DNA of 41,639 nt, from contig JAHJKA010000076.1 in assembly GCA_018822545.1 (NCBI GenBank), forward strand, positions 1 to 41,639, in the 5' to 3' direction. This stretch comes from Pseudomonadota bacterium. GTDB lineage: Bacteria; Desulfobacterota; Desulfobulbia; Desulfobulbales; SURF-16. Position numbers and translations under genes: made by a program. Positions 9,901 to 17,961 of this stretch are shown in pieces; positions within the stretch are counted from its first letter, which is position 1; every line of letters starts with the position of its first letter. The notes under the pieces are model-generated. The model saw only the letters and a program-made list of their open reading frames with translations. It had not been told where the DNA came from and searched no databases.

Positions 9901-9926
9901 TGGTTACCGCTTTTCATAGGTAACCA
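9901..9926 (+). promoter_or_regulatory. Inverted repeat just before the biotin operon
   Basis: TGGTTACC at 9901-9908 and GGTAACCA at 9919-9926 form a perfect 8-bp inverted repeat with a 10-bp spacer, ending 18 bp before the first bio gene. BirA operators have the same inward ACC...GGT polarity but usually a 14-15 bp spacer, so this is only a candidate operator. Confidence 0.35.
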
Positions 9927-9944
9927 CAGGGCCAGGCAGAATTT

Positions 9945-10619
9945 ATGACCTTCATACGCATACAAAAAGGCAGCGGTCAGCAGCCACAGACATTGGTTTT
10001 TTTGCCGGGCTGGGGTTTTGACGGACAGGTGGCCCGCTATGGTATGTGGCCAGAAGATGTGGATCTCTGTGTGCCCACACACTTTTGCCATGCCGGTCTT
10101 GTGGCAGAGCTTATGGAATATCTTGCCCAAGAAAAGATAGCCAGGGTCGCGCTGGTGGGCTGGTCCATGGGTGCAAATCTGGCTTGGCAGTTTGCCACCA
10201 CCTATCCTGATACAGTCTCGTCGCTTTCCCTGCTGGCCGCGCGATGCCACTGGCCGGCTGCGGAGATTGCCGATATCAAGGCGGATCTTCACGGCGATGT
10301 GCAGACCTCGATGCAGGGTTTTTACCGTAAATGTTTTCTTGGTCACAAGGGGCTGTATCGCCGCTTTGTCAGTGAGCTTGAAGGCGATTATCTGGCTCGA
10401 CTTCATGAGCCGGATCTGGTGGCCGACCTTGACGATCTCGCCTCCTGGTCCCTTACTGGCCAGGCCCCTGCCGGCGTTGCTGTTCAGGTTGTTCATGGCC
10501 GCAAAGACGTTGTCGCCCCATTTGCAGAGCGCCCGCATATCGCCGGCGCAGTGGAAAAGGTGGTTGATGGTGCTGGTCATCTGCTCTTTGCCCATCGCCA
10601 CTCTTACCTGTTATCATAA
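9945..10619 (+). CDS. BioH-like alpha/beta hydrolase (pimeloyl-ACP methyl ester esterase)
   Basis: A 224-residue alpha/beta hydrolase. A complete catalytic triad is visible: Ser74 in the nucleophile elbow GWSMG, Asp188 in HGRKDVVAP, and His212 in GAGHLLF. The oxyanion-loop region is FLPGWGFDG. In the BioC-BioH pathway such an esterase removes the methyl group from pimeloyl-ACP methyl ester and so ends fatty-acid-like chain elongation. The assignment rests on the triad and on bioC starting 3 bp downstream. It is slightly shorter than E. coli BioH and could belong to another esterase subtype (BioG, BioK or BioV-like) with the same job. Confidence 0.8.
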   Translation: MTFIRIQKGSGQQPQTLVFLPGWGFDGQVARYGMWPEDVDLCVPTHFCHAGLVAELMEYLAQEKIARVALVGWSMGANLAWQFATTYPDTVSSLSLLAARCHWPAAEIADIKADLHGDVQTSMQGFYRKCFLGHKGLYRRFVSELEGDYLARLHEPDLVADLDDLASWSLTGQAPAGVAVQVVHGRKDVVAPFAERPHIAGAVEKVVDGAGHLLFAHRHSYLLS

Positions 10620-10622
10620 GCC

Positions 10623-11420
10623 ATGTCACCCCAAGAGAAAGCCAAGGACTCTATCCGCCAGCGCTTCTGTCGTGCTGCCCACTCCTACGACCAGTACGCC
10701 CATGTTCAAGGCGAGGCGGCACTCTGGTTGCTGGCATCCCTTGCAAAAAAACCGGCGAAAATTCTTGAGATTGGTTGCGGCACAGGTAATCTGACCAAGC
10801 TGCTTGCTGAGAAATTTCCTGCCGCTCATATTGACGCCCTTGATTTTGCTGACACCATGGTGGCCCAGGCCCGTCAGAAGGTGGGCAATTCTGAGCGTGT
10901 TCGATTCTACTGCGAAGACGGTGAGGCCTTTATCCGTACCACGGCGGAGCGCTATGATCTGGTGGTCAGTAATGCCACCCTGCAATGGTTTCACGATCTG
11001 CCCGGCACCTTTGAACATCTTGCAGGTATCTTGAGTGAAAACGGCAGGATAGCCCTGTCACTCTTTGGCCCTGGTTCCTTTCAGGAGCTGGCCACAGCCA
11101 TGCGGGAGGTTGTTGATCCTGTCATCCGCTTGCCCGCCGAGTCTTTTTGTTCGCCCCGCGACGCCGAGAGATTTGCCGCTAAAGTTTTCACCGAGGTTGC
11201 CCTCTCCACTCGGCAGGTTGAGAGGGAGTATGCCACCTTTTTTGATATTCTCGAGCATATCAAGAAAACAGGCACCGGCGGCTATCATGAGAAGGTCCCC
11301 CATCTCAGCAGGCCAGTCTTGAAGAGCTTGAGTCAATGGTTTGCACGACGAGGGCGCTATGTCATTACCTACGAGATCTATATCCTCTGTTGTCAGGGCG
11401 TCAGGGAGAAAGGAAAATGA
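10623..11420 (+). CDS. bioC: Malonyl-ACP O-methyltransferase BioC
   Basis: A 265-residue class-I SAM methyltransferase. Motif I (ILEIGCGTGNLTKLL) spans residues about 47-61, followed by an acidic residue in HIDALDFADTMV and motif IV-like YDLVVSNATLQWFHDL. The N-terminal IRQRFCRAAHSYDQYAHVQ stretch is typical of BioC. The enzyme methylates malonyl-ACP so that the fatty-acid machinery can build the pimelate moiety of biotin. It starts 3 bp after the esterase gene and overlaps bioD by 4 bp (ATGA), which implies translational coupling. Confidence 0.93.
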   Translation: MSPQEKAKDSIRQRFCRAAHSYDQYAHVQGEAALWLLASLAKKPAKILEIGCGTGNLTKLLAEKFPAAHIDALDFADTMVAQARQKVGNSERVRFYCEDGEAFIRTTAERYDLVVSNATLQWFHDLPGTFEHLAGILSENGRIALSLFGPGSFQELATAMREVVDPVIRLPAESFCSPRDAERFAAKVFTEVALSTRQVEREYATFFDILEHIKKTGTGGYHEKVPHLSRPVLKSLSQWFARRGRYVITYEIYILCCQGVREKGK

Positions 11421-12085
11421 GTTCTTGGCCTGCAAAAATCATGATCACCGGTACGGATACCTCGGTTGGCAAGACCTTTGTGACGGCTCTGCTTCTTGAT
11501 TATCTGAAAAACAAGGGGGTGGATGTCGGCTATCTGAAATTGGTGAGCTGCGGCGGGGAGCGCTCTGAAGATTGTCTCTACTGTGAAGAAAAGAGCGGCG
11601 TGCAAGGGGAGGTGGTGTACCATTTCAACCTGGCCGCCTCGCCCCATCTTGCGGCCAGGCAGCAGGGCGAGAGGGTCGATCCGGCTCTCCTGAGCGCGAC
11701 AATCGCTCAAAAGAACTGCTATGATGTGTTGGTGGTGGAAGGGGCAGGAGGTCTTTGTGTGCCGCTCAATGATGAGACCCTGCTTATCGATTTTATGCAA
11801 GCTCATCCCCTGCCGACCATTCTGGTGGCCCGTTCCGGTCTCGGCACTCTCAATCATACCCTGCTCAGCGTGGAGGCCTTGCGCGTTCGCAACATTCCCC
11901 TGCTGGGCATTATCTTTTCCGATGAAAAGAACTACGACCAAGAGGATATTCTTGTCCTGGATAATATGGCGACCATTGCCCGCTTGACCGGCCTGCCGGT
12001 TTTGGGTCGGCTGCCCCGCTGTGTTGATTTCGACGAGGCGCGGCGCTGTTTTGTAAAGATCGGCGCAGCGCTGTTGGCAAGCTGA
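11417..12085 (+). CDS. bioD: Dethiobiotin synthetase BioD
   Basis: A 222-residue ATP-dependent carboxylase that closes the ureido ring of dethiobiotin from 7,8-diaminopelargonate and CO2. The P-loop TGTDTSVGKT is at residues 11-20, and VVEGAGGLCVPL and GIIFSD match the family. The ATG at 11417 is chosen because it overlaps the bioC stop in an ATGA junction, has AGGAAA upstream, and places the P-loop at the usual distance from the N-terminus; the frame is open further upstream within bioC. bioF, bioA and bioB are not in this window. Confidence 0.95.
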   Translation: MSSWPAKIMITGTDTSVGKTFVTALLLDYLKNKGVDVGYLKLVSCGGERSEDCLYCEEKSGVQGEVVYHFNLAASPHLAARQQGERVDPALLSATIAQKNCYDVLVVEGAGGLCVPLNDETLLIDFMQAHPLPTILVARSGLGTLNHTLLSVEALRVRNIPLLGIIFSDEKNYDQEDILVLDNMATIARLTGLPVLGRLPRCVDFDEARRCFVKIGAALLAS

Positions 12086-12119
12086 GCGTTCTTTGTGGTC
12101 GGCGAGGAGAATTTTGAAT

Positions 12120-12169
12120 AGGGAATTTTGAACTGCAGAAGTTTTTACTTCGACAGTTCAAAATTCCCT
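12120..12169. terminator. Long hairpin between convergent genes
   Basis: A perfect 16-bp inverted repeat (AGGGAATTTTGAACTG at 12120-12135; complement at 12154-12169) encloses an inner GAAGT/ACTTC stem at 12138-12151. It sits between bioD and the convergent small membrane gene, so it may end both transcripts. It is AT-rich and lacks a clean T-tract, so it could instead be a dispersed palindromic repeat. Confidence 0.45.
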
Positions 12170-12195
12170 GTTCGACATTCATCATTAAGCTGATT

Positions 12196-12423
12196 TTATT
12201 TCTTGCAGCACTCGCCTCTTTTTTCTGGCACACCCAATCCTTTGAGAATCAGGGCCATAGGGCAGAATTTTGTAAAGCCGAACTGCAGGAGGTTGGCGCC
12301 GACAAAGGCGGTGACAAAGAGCCAGTATTTGTGGACGAAAAGGGGGCTTGCGTCAACGCCCAAGGCGAGGGAGGTGAGAATGAAAAATCCGGCGATGGAA
12401 TGAACCCAGTCAGTAACAGTCAT
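12196..12423 (-). CDS. DUF2892/YgaP-like small membrane protein
   Basis: A 75-residue protein with two hydrophobic helices (VHSIAGFFILTSLALGV and YWLFVTAFVGANLLQFGF) and the FGFTKFCPMALILKGLGV segment typical of the DUF2892 / YgaP transmembrane family. Two adjacent Cys lie near the C-terminus (GECCKK). In other bacteria this domain is often found with rhodanese or sulfur-handling proteins, but no such partner is next to it here. The start is ATG with AAGGAT upstream. Function unknown. Confidence 0.75.
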   Translation of the reverse strand: MTVTDWVHSIAGFFILTSLALGVDASPLFVHKYWLFVTAFVGANLLQFGFTKFCPMALILKGLGVPEKRGECCKK

Positions 12424-12542
12424 GGCGGTATCCTTTTTGTGAATGGTTGTTGAGCCCGGGCGAGAAAGATATCACCAGGGGGTTCGGTTTTTTTTAAATT
12501 GAGTTCGAGTGTTCTCCCGTGGTCCTGGTGGTGGGTAATCCC

Positions 12543-12750
12543 TGTCATACCCTTCGGGTACTCTGGACAGTACCCCCTTGAGGGGTATAAGAGCCTCTAC
12601 GGTTCAAACGATTTTCATAGTGTTTGAATTTCTGTACCATAACAAGTTTTTTTAGAGTTTTTAGAGCCAAAGGGCACCGACTTGTCATACCCTTCGGGTA
12701 AAAACCTTTTTATCATACCCTACGGGTATAAGAGCCTCTACGGTTCAAAC
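12543..12750. repeat. Two-copy cluster of short hairpin repeats
   Basis: TGTCATACCCTTCGGGTA occurs at 12543-12560 and 12683-12700. GGGTATAAGAGCCTCTACGG with the following TTCAAAC occurs at 12583-12609 and 12724-12750. The two units are 140-141 bp apart. Each unit contains small stem-loops such as TACCC-TTC-GGGTA and TACCCC-CTTG-AGGGGTA. A further palindrome TTTAGAGGCTCTAAA lies near 12806. No coding potential was seen in this 390-bp gap. Confidence 0.7.
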
Positions 12751-12815
12751 AACTTCTTAGTATATTTCACCTGAGAGTTGGGCCAGATATCATTGATCTT
12801 TCGTCTTTAGAGGCT

Positions 12816-14087
12816 CTAAAAACTCCATCTCACCCCCGCATAAACATTGGTATTATCTTCAAACTGGCCGAAGAAGGTATGGGCATCTGAGCCGATAAAG
12901 ATATTGCCCCCACCTTCAAGACGCCACTGGTCAGTGAGCTTGTATTGCACCTTGGGTCTGATATAGCAATCCTTGTCCGTGGGTGAGTAGTAGGTGAATA
13001 GGGATAAGGTCAGATTCTGGTTCATCAGGAGTTTGGTGAGGCGCAGGGTGACCACACTGCGATACTCGTCCTTGGCTGGGCTGCCCGGCGCGAGGGTCTT
13101 TTCATACTTGTCATAATCCATCATCCATTCCAGATAATATTGACAGCCGGCGGTAAAATTAGAGGCGATTTCCCGTTCAAAGCCGAGCAGCAGGCGGTAT
13201 TCGCTGTTTCTGGTCAAGGGATCACGGCCGCTGTCAGACTGGCTGGAGTGGTAGTAGCCGGTTTCGATATTGCCGATGCCGCCCAACAGCGGATTGCGCA
13301 GGGAGGCACCATAGGCCTGGAGGCGTGGATAGCGCAGCTTCAGGTCGGGGACAATCATACCTTCCGGGGTCTGCCAGAAGCCATTATAGCCATAGAGGGC
13401 AAGTTCCATGGAGGAGATATTGCGCGCCAGGCGCACGGCATATTCGCTGTCGCGGCTGGTACTGTGGCGTTCTTCCAGATCAAAGATGTAATCCTCACCG
13501 GCGGTTCTGCCCAGGGCGCCATTCCAGTAGGAGAGTCGTTCGCCGCTGATGTGGGTTGAGCCCTCAAAGACCGGAATATAGACCAGATCAATATTGATCA
13601 GTTCAAAAAAAACACTGCCCTTGATGGCATTGCTGGGTGCTTTGAGGTATTCGTCATCGCGGCCGATGAAAAAGGCCTGCCAGTCTTTAGCAAAAAAATC
13701 ATTGATAAAGAGCAGGTCGCCGGTGCCCCATGTCAGGATCTGGCGGCCGATCTTCATGTCCATGTTGTCCAAGGGGGAAAAGAGCAGATGAAGCTCGCGC
13801 ATCCTGCCGGTGACTTGATCCACCACACCATCGGCCAGCAGATCACCCTTGGCCTTGAACACGCCCCAACCAAAATCCTTGGCCAGGTCGAGCTGCAGAC
13901 GGGCCTCAGCCAGGGAGACATCATCGCTATAATCGTCGTTCTGGGTGCGCACACCACCCCGTCCTTCAATGAATCCGGCCAAATCTAAGCCGAAGTTGTC
14001 GAAAAGGCTGTCTTTCAGCTGGAGCATGTCAGCCTGGGCCGGGCTAACGGAGATGAGCAGGGAGAGTATGAACAGGACTTTTTTCAT
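12816..14087 (-). CDS. Outer-membrane beta-barrel protein (DUF1302-like)
   Basis: A 423-residue protein with a signal peptide (cleavage near SPAQA|DM, residue 19). The mature part is rich in alternating aromatic and polar residues, and it ends in the aromatic C-terminal motif GVRWSF typical of BAM-assembled barrels. The segment MKIGRQILTWGTGDLLFINDFF resembles the DUF1302 / alginate-porin-like group. It is the last gene of a minus-strand cluster, 12 bp after the LolA-like gene and downstream of an RND exporter. An outer-membrane role linked to that exporter is likely but not proved. A shared transcript is inferred. Confidence 0.75.
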   Translation of the reverse strand: MKKVLFILSLLISVSPAQADMLQLKDSLFDNFGLDLAGFIEGRGGVRTQNDDYSDDVSLAEARLQLDLAKDFGWGVFKAKGDLLADGVVDQVTGRMRELHLLFSPLDNMDMKIGRQILTWGTGDLLFINDFFAKDWQAFFIGRDDEYLKAPSNAIKGSVFFELINIDLVYIPVFEGSTHISGERLSYWNGALGRTAGEDYIFDLEERHSTSRDSEYAVRLARNISSMELALYGYNGFWQTPEGMIVPDLKLRYPRLQAYGASLRNPLLGGIGNIETGYYHSSQSDSGRDPLTRNSEYRLLLGFEREIASNFTAGCQYYLEWMMDYDKYEKTLAPGSPAKDEYRSVVTLRLTKLLMNQNLTLSLFTYYSPTDKDCYIRPKVQYKLTDQWRLEGGGNIFIGSDAHTFFGQFEDNTNVYAGVRWSF

Positions 14088-14099
14088 GATGCTTGGGCG

Positions 14100-14891
14100 C
14101 TACTGGCGGGCCTCTTTAGGGGGGGTGCGCAGGTAGCGTTCGGAGAAGAGATCCGCGCTGAGGCTGAGATTATACTTAATATTGGTGAACTCCGCGATGG
14201 TGTTGCCGCCGGTGCCAAGGTCGCTGATGAGAGATTTGGTCACCGTGGTGTACCCCTGAATGGTCTCCACACCCAGGACCTCCATGGTGCGGTAGATGGT
14301 GGCAGTTTTGTCTTTATATTCGGCCTTCATGGGAAGCGAGTTCTTTTTGTCGATCCAGACCGTGTAGGAGGCAAACTCGACGCTTGCCGGATCCTTGGGG
14401 GTATTTCTGATGACATAGTAGGTGTCGTTTTCATCGATCATTTCATGGTGGTCGGCATCCAGGTTGCGACCGGAAACATCCTCATAGAAGAAATTGGAGC
14501 CCATGAAGCTTGTGCGTTTGTCAGAGGCGGCAATACGTTTGACCAGATCGAGGCTGGGCAGATACATCCAGCGATCGTCATCCCGGTCAATGAATTTATG
14601 GACCAGGAAGGTGGTTTTGCGGACATCGCTGGGCCGCTTAAAATAAACGAAGTAGAGCTGGTTGCCGCCATCCTTTTGGATATCCTTGCGCAGGATGGTA
14701 AAGAGCCTTTCCCTGGTGCGGCCCTGATTGTCGGTGATGGTCATGGCCACCTCGGCCCGGCCGTCATCGCCGCCATAATAGGAAACATTATTGGCTTTAC
14801 GGATGATTTCGTCAAGGGGCGGGGCGGCAAGGGTGGGAGACGCCACCAGGGCGGCAAGGGTCAGGATAAAAAACAGGCGCGGTATGAGCAT
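14100..14891 (-). CDS. LolA-like outer membrane lipoprotein-sorting protein
   Basis: A 263-residue periplasmic protein with a signal peptide (cleavage near PTLA|APP, residue 22). The mature sequence matches the LolA-like group commonly annotated as outer-membrane lipoprotein-sorting protein: VAMTITDNQGRTRERLFTILRK, FLVHKFIDRDDDRWMYLPSLDLVKRIAASDKRTSFMGSNFFYEDVSGR, then a Lys-rich beta segment. Such proteins have a half-barrel that binds lipid or lipoprotein. It lies between an MMPL/RND exporter and an outer-membrane barrel, the usual neighbours of this subfamily, which suggests transfer of a hydrophobic cargo across the periplasm. Start is ATG with AAGGA upstream. Confidence 0.85.
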   Translation of the reverse strand: MLIPRLFFILTLAALVASPTLAAPPLDEIIRKANNVSYYGGDDGRAEVAMTITDNQGRTRERLFTILRKDIQKDGGNQLYFVYFKRPSDVRKTTFLVHKFIDRDDDRWMYLPSLDLVKRIAASDKRTSFMGSNFFYEDVSGRNLDADHHEMIDENDTYYVIRNTPKDPASVEFASYTVWIDKKNSLPMKAEYKDKTATIYRTMEVLGVETIQGYTTVTKSLISDLGTGGNTIAEFTNIKYNLSLSADLFSERYLRTPPKEARQ

Positions 14892-14919
14892 GGTGATTTC
14901 CTTTTAAAAAAAACGACGA

Positions 14920-17526
14920 TTATGAATGTTTTTTGCGAAAGAGCCAGCCCTGCAGAATGGTGATCAGGGCTGGCAGGATCAGCATGGTAGCGAGGCCGGA
15001 GATTGCCATGATGGAGGCCAGGAAGACTCCCACCGTCTTATAAGGAACCAGGGGCGCAAGGAGCAGAGGGGTGAAACCGATGGCAATGACTATGACATTG
15101 CGGCTGATGGCCCGGGCAGGTTCTTCGAACATAGCGGTGATGGTCTTGGTCCAGGAGCCTGTTTTGGCTTGGGTGGCTCGGGCACGCTCCAGGAAATGGA
15201 TGGCAAAATCCACGGCAAGTCCCAGGGTAAGCGATGACAGCACGGCCACCGGCATGTCGTAATCCTTGCCGATAAAACCGATGATGCCGTAGATCCAGGC
15301 AATGGTCATGGTCAGAGGGATCATGGCCAACAGTCCCCAGGTAGGTGAGCGGAAGAGGAGCACCATCATGATAAAGACAATGATAAAGCTCGACAGGAAG
15401 GCGTCGCGCATGCCGGAGACCATTTTGTCCTGCCAAACAACATTGAGGTAGGTGAGGCCCGCCCATTTATAGTTGAGTTGTACAGGCGGCGGATAGCCAA
15501 TCATATATTTCTTGACCTCCTTGACCACGGTTTCCATGACCTTGTTGTCACCGTTTTGGAGCTGAACCCAGATGTTTGCCTTTTGGTAGTCAGGAGTCAC
15601 CAGATGGTAAAGGTCGTCGGGCTTATGGCTGTTTTGGAAGGAGATCAAGCACTGGGCCACGGCGCCAACGCTGTCGGGAATGATGTAGTGCTCCGGGTTT
15701 GACTCAAAGAGTTCCTTGTGGACCTTTTTGACCACATCACTGATGGAGCTTGTCTTGCCGACCACGCCGATTTCAAGCAGATGGGCCTGGAGGTTTTCGA
15801 TATATCTCAGGACATCGGGCCTTTTGAAAATCTGGTCGCGGTTGCGGAAGGTGTCGACCTGGGCAACAAGATCAGCCCAGATGTCGTAGAACAGATCATT
15901 CGACTTGTTCTGGCTATCGATCATGTTGGCCTCAAGCAGGGAGAGCATGGAGTCGGTTGTGCTTTCCTGGGCTGTTCTGGTCAAGATGGCCAGGGCCTTT
16001 GCCACCACAGCCTTGCTGTTTTCGTCGACAGCCTGGTTCTTGAACATCGTGGCAAGCTCGGTTTCAGCCTGGGCCGGAGATAGTTTTTCGAGATTTGATT
16101 CCAGGATCAGGAAGGCCTCGTAGGTGCCGCGGAAATGTTTATTGAGAACCTGGTCGGCCACCCGTATTTCGTGATTTTTTGTGAACCATTTCACAGGGTT
16201 GTCGTTCACCTGAATCTGGCTGATGCCATAAAAGGCAACCAGGGTGAGCAGCATGGTTGTGCTTATAATCAGTTTGGGCCAATTATGGACAAAACGGCCG
16301 AGTGTGCGGAGGCTGCAGGCCATAGCGCCTCGGCTTGCCATACTGTCGCTAGCCCCTTTGACGCCAAAGTTCTGCAGGCTTGATTCCGGCATCATCATGA
16401 TGTAGGCCGGAATGAAGATGATGGTGGTAATCCAGGCGATCATGATGCCGATTGCCACAAAAATACCAAAGGCCTGAACCGGCGGGATAGGGGTCATGGC
16501 CAGGGAGGCAAAGCCGGCCGCCGAGGTGAGCGAGGTGTAGAGCATGGGGGTGAAAAGCTGGCTGATGACATGCTCAATGGTCTTGCGGCGGTCCCCGGTT
16601 TTTTGATATTCATCAAAAAATTCGCTCATGATATGGATGGAATCAACCACGGCAATGGGCATGAGAAAGATTGGGATCATCGAACTCATGATATGCAGGG
16701 TGTGGCCGGTGCCGATCAGCAGGCCCATGGTGGAAATCACTGCCACCATGGCCACGATCATCGGCGAGATGATGAGTCGCAGCTGTTTGAAGAAATAGAG
16801 CATGAGCAGGAAGATGGCCAACATGGCCAGAGGCGCGGAGACGGCCATCTGGATGAACATCTCTTTGCCGAAGGTGTCTTCCGCCACCGGCAGACCGGTT
16901 ATGAAGAATTTGTCGCCGTTGCTGCTTAAGGTTGCAATTTTATCGTTGAGCTGCTGGCTGAGGGTATGGGCGAATTTTTTCGAGGTGATGGGCAGGTAGA
17001 TTCCGATGGCCTTGCCGTCTTCTGAGACTAGGGTGCCCTTAAAAAGGGGGTTGTCCATGGCCAGATCGCGGATGCGCAGGGCCTCTTCCTGGGTTGTTGG
17101 TGCCGCCGCCATCAGCCAGTCAAAGCTGACCTGGCCCAGGCCCGCTTGGATAATGGCATCGACATTGGAAGGGGCAATGATATTCTGGGCAACTACTTTG
17201 TATTCGGGGTTGTTGGGGTCTGCAAGGGTGGAGGCATACTCCGTGAGGTCAAAGACGTGGCCCAAGGTTTCAGGGTTAAAGACTCCGTCCGGGTGGGTCT
17301 CATTGACCACGCCTAAGACAAGGACGTCATGGAGGGCAAATTCTTTTTTGGTGGCGGTGTGAAAGAGGCGAACATCTTCATGCTCGGAGAGCATGTTTTC
17401 TGGGTCGGTATCAACATGGACCTTGCTGATAAGTGCGCCAAGGGCAAGGGTAAAGATCACCAAGAGGGCGGTGACTAATTTAGGTCGGAGGATGGGGATC
17501 TGGACGAGTCTGCTGCCAAGTTTCAT
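14920..17526 (-). CDS. RND/MMPL-family exporter
   Basis: An 868-residue inner-membrane protein with the duplicated layout of the RND superfamily. TM1 lies near residues 15-33, a large periplasmic loop follows, then five helices at about 235-385. A second loop comes next, then six helices at the C-terminus (FIIVFIMMVLLF, LLAMIPLTMTIAWIYGIIGF, LPALITIL). The sterol-sensing/MMPL core is evident in MLAIFLLMLYFFKQLRLIISPM and VDSIHIMSEFFDEY, and again in LTLGLAVDFAIHFLERAR. The family exports lipids or other hydrophobic compounds using the proton gradient. It is single-polypeptide and lacks an adjacent membrane-fusion protein, like HpnN/MmpL-type exporters. Start ATG with AGGAAA upstream. Confidence 0.9.
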   Translation of the reverse strand: MKLGSRLVQIPILRPKLVTALLVIFTLALGALISKVHVDTDPENMLSEHEDVRLFHTATKKEFALHDVLVLGVVNETHPDGVFNPETLGHVFDLTEYASTLADPNNPEYKVVAQNIIAPSNVDAIIQAGLGQVSFDWLMAAAPTTQEEALRIRDLAMDNPLFKGTLVSEDGKAIGIYLPITSKKFAHTLSQQLNDKIATLSSNGDKFFITGLPVAEDTFGKEMFIQMAVSAPLAMLAIFLLMLYFFKQLRLIISPMIVAMVAVISTMGLLIGTGHTLHIMSSMIPIFLMPIAVVDSIHIMSEFFDEYQKTGDRRKTIEHVISQLFTPMLYTSLTSAAGFASLAMTPIPPVQAFGIFVAIGIMIAWITTIIFIPAYIMMMPESSLQNFGVKGASDSMASRGAMACSLRTLGRFVHNWPKLIISTTMLLTLVAFYGISQIQVNDNPVKWFTKNHEIRVADQVLNKHFRGTYEAFLILESNLEKLSPAQAETELATMFKNQAVDENSKAVVAKALAILTRTAQESTTDSMLSLLEANMIDSQNKSNDLFYDIWADLVAQVDTFRNRDQIFKRPDVLRYIENLQAHLLEIGVVGKTSSISDVVKKVHKELFESNPEHYIIPDSVGAVAQCLISFQNSHKPDDLYHLVTPDYQKANIWVQLQNGDNKVMETVVKEVKKYMIGYPPPVQLNYKWAGLTYLNVVWQDKMVSGMRDAFLSSFIIVFIMMVLLFRSPTWGLLAMIPLTMTIAWIYGIIGFIGKDYDMPVAVLSSLTLGLAVDFAIHFLERARATQAKTGSWTKTITAMFEEPARAISRNVIVIAIGFTPLLLAPLVPYKTVGVFLASIMAISGLATMLILPALITILQGWLFRKKHS

Positions 17527-17630
17527 GATATATTTCCTGTAACCGGCAGAACCGGAAGGTTATTTACGTATCAAGCACGAGGTCACGCACCCCCCAGAGG
17601 TGGCCTGTGTGCCGGTCGTCAAAACGTCAC

Positions 17631-17643
17631 TGTCATCATGACA
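17631..17643. promoter_or_regulatory. Candidate ArsR-type operator
   Basis: TGTCATCATGACA is a perfect 6-1-6 inverted repeat in the 138-bp gap between the regulator and the RND exporter gene. A half-site ATGACA recurs at 17963-17968, just upstream of the regulator's start. Size and place fit an ArsR-family operator. Candidate only. Confidence 0.4.
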
Positions 17644-17664
17644 AACCCGGTATGTTAGGATGTG

Positions 17665-17961
17665 TTATCCGGGCAGTATCTCCTGGCAATAGAGTTTGCG
17701 CATGGTCTGCATCAACTCCAGAACGCGGGTGTCATGAATACGGTTGTAGATAAAGTTTGCGTCTTTCCGGTAGCCGATTATTCCCTGGTTGCGCAGAATG
17801 GAAAGGTGTTGCGAGACATTGGCATTGGTGGTCTTGACCTCTTCCCGAATATCCCCGACGGTCATCTCTTTGTCCTGCAGAAGGCAGAGAATCTTGAGCC
17901 GAATGGGATGCGACATGGTTTTTAGCATGCCGGCAATGGATTCAATCTGATCAGTTTCCAA
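17665..17961 (-). CDS. ArsR-family transcriptional regulator
   Basis: A 98-residue winged-helix DNA-binding protein. The recognition region is MTVGDIREEVKTTNANVSQHLSILRNQGIIGYRKDANFIYNRI, with the usual MSHPIRLKILCLL helix before it. The classic ArsR metal box ELCVCDL is absent (only one Cys at this position, LKILCLL), so arsenic or cadmium sensing as in ArsR/SmtB is not supported. The start appears to be TTG at 17961: an in-frame TAA lies four codons upstream, and TAAGGTG provides a ribosome binding site. It precedes the RND/LolA/OMP cluster on the same strand, and autoregulation plus control of that cluster is likely. Confidence 0.88.
   Translation of the reverse strand: METDQIESIAGMLKTMSHPIRLKILCLLQDKEMTVGDIREEVKTTNANVSQHLSILRNQGIIGYRKDANFIYNRIHDTRVLELMQTMRKLYCQEILPG

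Noticed and set aside
9675..10601. 308-codon minus-strand frame over the end of acs and the BioH-like gene
   Set aside because: Spans two real genes and their terminator and has no protein-like character.
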